Positions 13,726-15,004 of a DNA stretch of 15,004 nt are shown in pieces. Origin of the DNA: Actinomycetes bacterium (GTDB lineage Bacteria > Actinomycetota > Actinomycetes > Actinomycetales > Microbacteriaceae). Position 1 is the stretch's first letter; each line of letters starts with the position of its first letter. The notes under the pieces were generated by a model that worked only from the letters and a program-made list of their open reading frames with translations, was not told the origin of the DNA and made no database searches. Location of the stretch: assembly GCA_023457615.1 (NCBI GenBank), contig JAEWKY010000222.1:1-15004 (forward strand), given 5' to 3'. The position numbers were made by a program, and so were the translations under genes.

Positions 13726-14691
13726 ATGCCCGAGCTCCCCGAGGTCGAGGTCGTGCGGTCCGGCCTCGAGCCCGCCGTGACCGGTGCGACGGTGCGTCGC
13801 GTCGAGGTGCTCGACGAGCGGTCGCTGCGCCGCCACGACGGCCCCGCCGAGGACTTCGTCGAGCGACTCACCGGGGCGACGCTCACGACCCCGCGCCGCC
13901 GGGGCAAGTTTCTCTGGGTCCCGTTCGTTTCTCCGGAGTCTTCGGCGGCATCCGCCCCCGGATCCCCGGAAACCCAGCACATCGCCGACGAAGCTCCGGA
14001 GATCAGCACTGGATCTCCGGAGAAACGTGCACTCGTCGTGCATCTCGGGATGTCCGGACAGGTGCTGCTGCGCGAGCCCAGTGCCGAGCGCGACCGCCTG
14101 ACCCGCATCGTGCTCGACCTCGACGCGCCCGGGCATGGTCCCGTCCGCGTCGACTTCGTCGATCAGCGCATCTTCGGCTCGATGGCCCTCGACGTGCTCG
14201 TGCCGACGCGCGATCATCCCGACCAGCTCGTGCCGAGCCAGGTGTCGCACATCGCGCGCGACCCCGTCGACCCGCTCTTCGACGACGGCCTCTTCCTGCG
14301 ACGACTCGCCGCGAAGGACACGGGCACCAAGCGCGCCCTGCTCGACCAGACGCTCGTCTCGGGCATCGGCAACATCTACGCCGACGAGGCGCTCTGGGCC
14401 GCGCGCATCCACTACGACCAGCCGACCCGCGCGCTCAGCCGGCCACGCGCGAAGACCCTGCTCGCCGAGGTGCGTCTCGTGCTCGGTCGGGCGCTCGCCG
14501 AGGGCGGCACCTCGTTCGACGCGCAGTACGTCAACGTGAACGGCGCCTCGGGCTACTTCTCGCACTCGCTCAACGCCTACGGGCAGCACGGCAGGCCGTG
14601 CCCCCGCTGCGGTCGCCCGATCGTGCGCGAGGACTTCATGAACCGCGGCTCGCACTTCTGCCCCTTCTGCCAACGGGTGAAGGTGCGATGA
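13726..14691 (+). CDS. mutM: Formamidopyrimidine-DNA glycosylase (Fpg)
   Basis: The 321-residue repair glycosylase/lyase excises 8-oxoguanine and ring-opened purines. It has the catalytic N-terminus PELPEVE (Pro2 nucleophile and Glu3 after Met removal), Lys61 in RRRGKFLW, the HLGMSGQ strand (106-112), the helix-two-turn-helix region with TKRALLDQTLVSGIGNIYAD (201-220), and a C-terminal zinc finger Cys292-X2-Cys295-X16-Cys312-X2-Cys315 with Arg308. It starts two bases after the rnc stop. It is longer than the usual 270-300 residues because of an insertion at about 68-101, a loop between the beta strands ending FLWVPF and starting ALVVHLGMSG. The insertion is in frame, so activity is probably kept. 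Confidence 0.97.
   Translation: MPELPEVEVVRSGLEPAVTGATVRRVEVLDERSLRRHDGPAEDFVERLTGATLTTPRRRGKFLWVPFVSPESSAASAPGSPETQHIADEAPEISTGSPEKRALVVHLGMSGQVLLREPSAERDRLTRIVLDLDAPGHGPVRVDFVDQRIFGSMALDVLVPTRDHPDQLVPSQVSHIARDPVDPLFDDGLFLRRLAAKDTGTKRALLDQTLVSGIGNIYADEALWAARIHYDQPTRALSRPRAKTLLAEVRLVLGRALAEGGTSFDAQYVNVNGASGYFSHSLNAYGQHGRPCPRCGRPIVREDFMNRGSHFCPFCQRVKVR
13926..14027. repeat. 102-bp in-frame palindromic segment inside mutM
   Basis: The segment is bounded by 13-bp inverted repeats, CGTTTCTCCGGAG (13926-13938) and CTCCGGAGAAACG (14015-14027). Inside is a perfect 11-bp stem, CTCCGGAGATC (13994-14004) with GATCTCCGGAG (14012-14022), around a 7-base loop. A GGCGG-CAT-CCGCC mini-hairpin lies at 13944-13956. 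It encodes a Ser-Pro-Glu-rich loop containing three SPE triplets. Its length is a multiple of three. No target duplication was seen. It resembles a small palindromic repeat element domesticated in a protein loop, but could be locally evolved. Confidence 0.6.
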
Positions 14692-15004
14692 CGCGAGGGC
14701 GGATCACGGGCGACGTCGTCGAAGCCGTGCTCGACGGCCGCGCTGCCGAGGCACTGGCCCTCGCGACCGAGACCGCCGCCGCGACGGGGGACCCGTGGAT
14801 GCTCGTGCTCGCCTCGTTCGCGGCGTTCATCCGCACCGACTACCGGGCCGCGGCGACACTCGCCGACGACGCTCTCGCGCGGGATCCCGACGACGTGACG
14901 CGCGTCGCGGCGCTCGGTGCCCGCGGGCTCGCCGCCGCCGGCTGGTGGCCGGGTGCCGCGACGGCGTGGACGGATGCCGCACCCGCCACGACGTCGACGG
15001 GGGA
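14688..15004 (+). CDS. Unrecognised helical protein, N-terminal part (possibly TPR-like)
   Basis: The ATG overlaps the mutM stop as ATGA, and 105 codons run to the window edge without a stop. The product is alanine-rich and looks like consecutive helix pairs: VVEAVLDGRAAEALALATET (10-29), then PWMLVLASFAAFIRTDYRAA and LADDALARDPDDVTRVAALG. The ALARDPDD phrase and helix spacing resemble tetratricopeptide repeats. No enzymatic motif or membrane segment is seen. Function unknown. Coupling to mutM suggests co-expression only. Confidence 0.65.
   Translation, partial: MTRGRITGDVVEAVLDGRAAEALALATETAAATGDPWMLVLASFAAFIRTDYRAAATLADDALARDPDDVTRVAALGARGLAAAGWWPGAATAWTDAAPATTSTG

Overview
The window reads as chromosome from a high-GC actinobacterium, most likely Microbacteriaceae. 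The coding regions have strong G/C third-position bias, start codons are often GTG or TTG, genes overlap by ATGA/GTGA, and the right end carries the actinobacterial housekeeping order yceD-rpmF-rnc-mutM. No tRNA, rRNA, CRISPR array or transposase was seen, and no gene-free stretch exceeds about 160 bases.

Left end (1-1293, minus strand): a binding lipoprotein and the start of a FecCD-type permease. They resemble the cassette proposed to import F420-0, the precursor of the deazaflavin cofactor F420. Next to it (1453-2766, minus strand) is a MocR-type regulator, a GntR winged helix fused to an aminotransferase-like domain. It is divergent from the large operon that follows.

Centre (2886-11359, plus strand): eight tightly spaced genes. 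They encode a beta-ureidopropionase-like amidohydrolase, a dihydropyrimidinase/hydantoinase, an F420-type luciferase-like (LLM) oxidoreductase, a complete NMT1/TauT-type ABC importer (permease, ATPase, permease, binding lipoprotein) and a class III omega-aminotransferase. The hydrolases and aminotransferase match steps 2, 3 and 4 of reductive pyrimidine catabolism (dihydrouracil to N-carbamoyl-beta-alanine to beta-alanine to malonate semialdehyde). The classical first enzyme, an NAD(P)H dihydropyrimidine dehydrogenase (PydA/PreTA), is absent from the window, and the LLM enzyme occupies its place. The main hypothesis is therefore an F420H2-dependent uracil/thymine reductase in a self-contained import-and-degrade operon, possibly supplied with cofactor through the adjacent F420-0 importer.

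Right part: an ArsR-type repressor and an AHSA1/SRPBCC protein (minus strand) share a near-consensus promoter overlapped by a 24-bp palindrome. Then come yceD, rpmF, rnc and mutM (plus strand) and the start of an unrecognised helical-repeat-like protein. Two oddities stand out. The rnc gene has no usable ATG/GTG/TTG start and appears to begin with CTG overlapping the rpmF stop. The mutM gene carries a 102-bp in-frame segment bounded by 13-bp inverted repeats.
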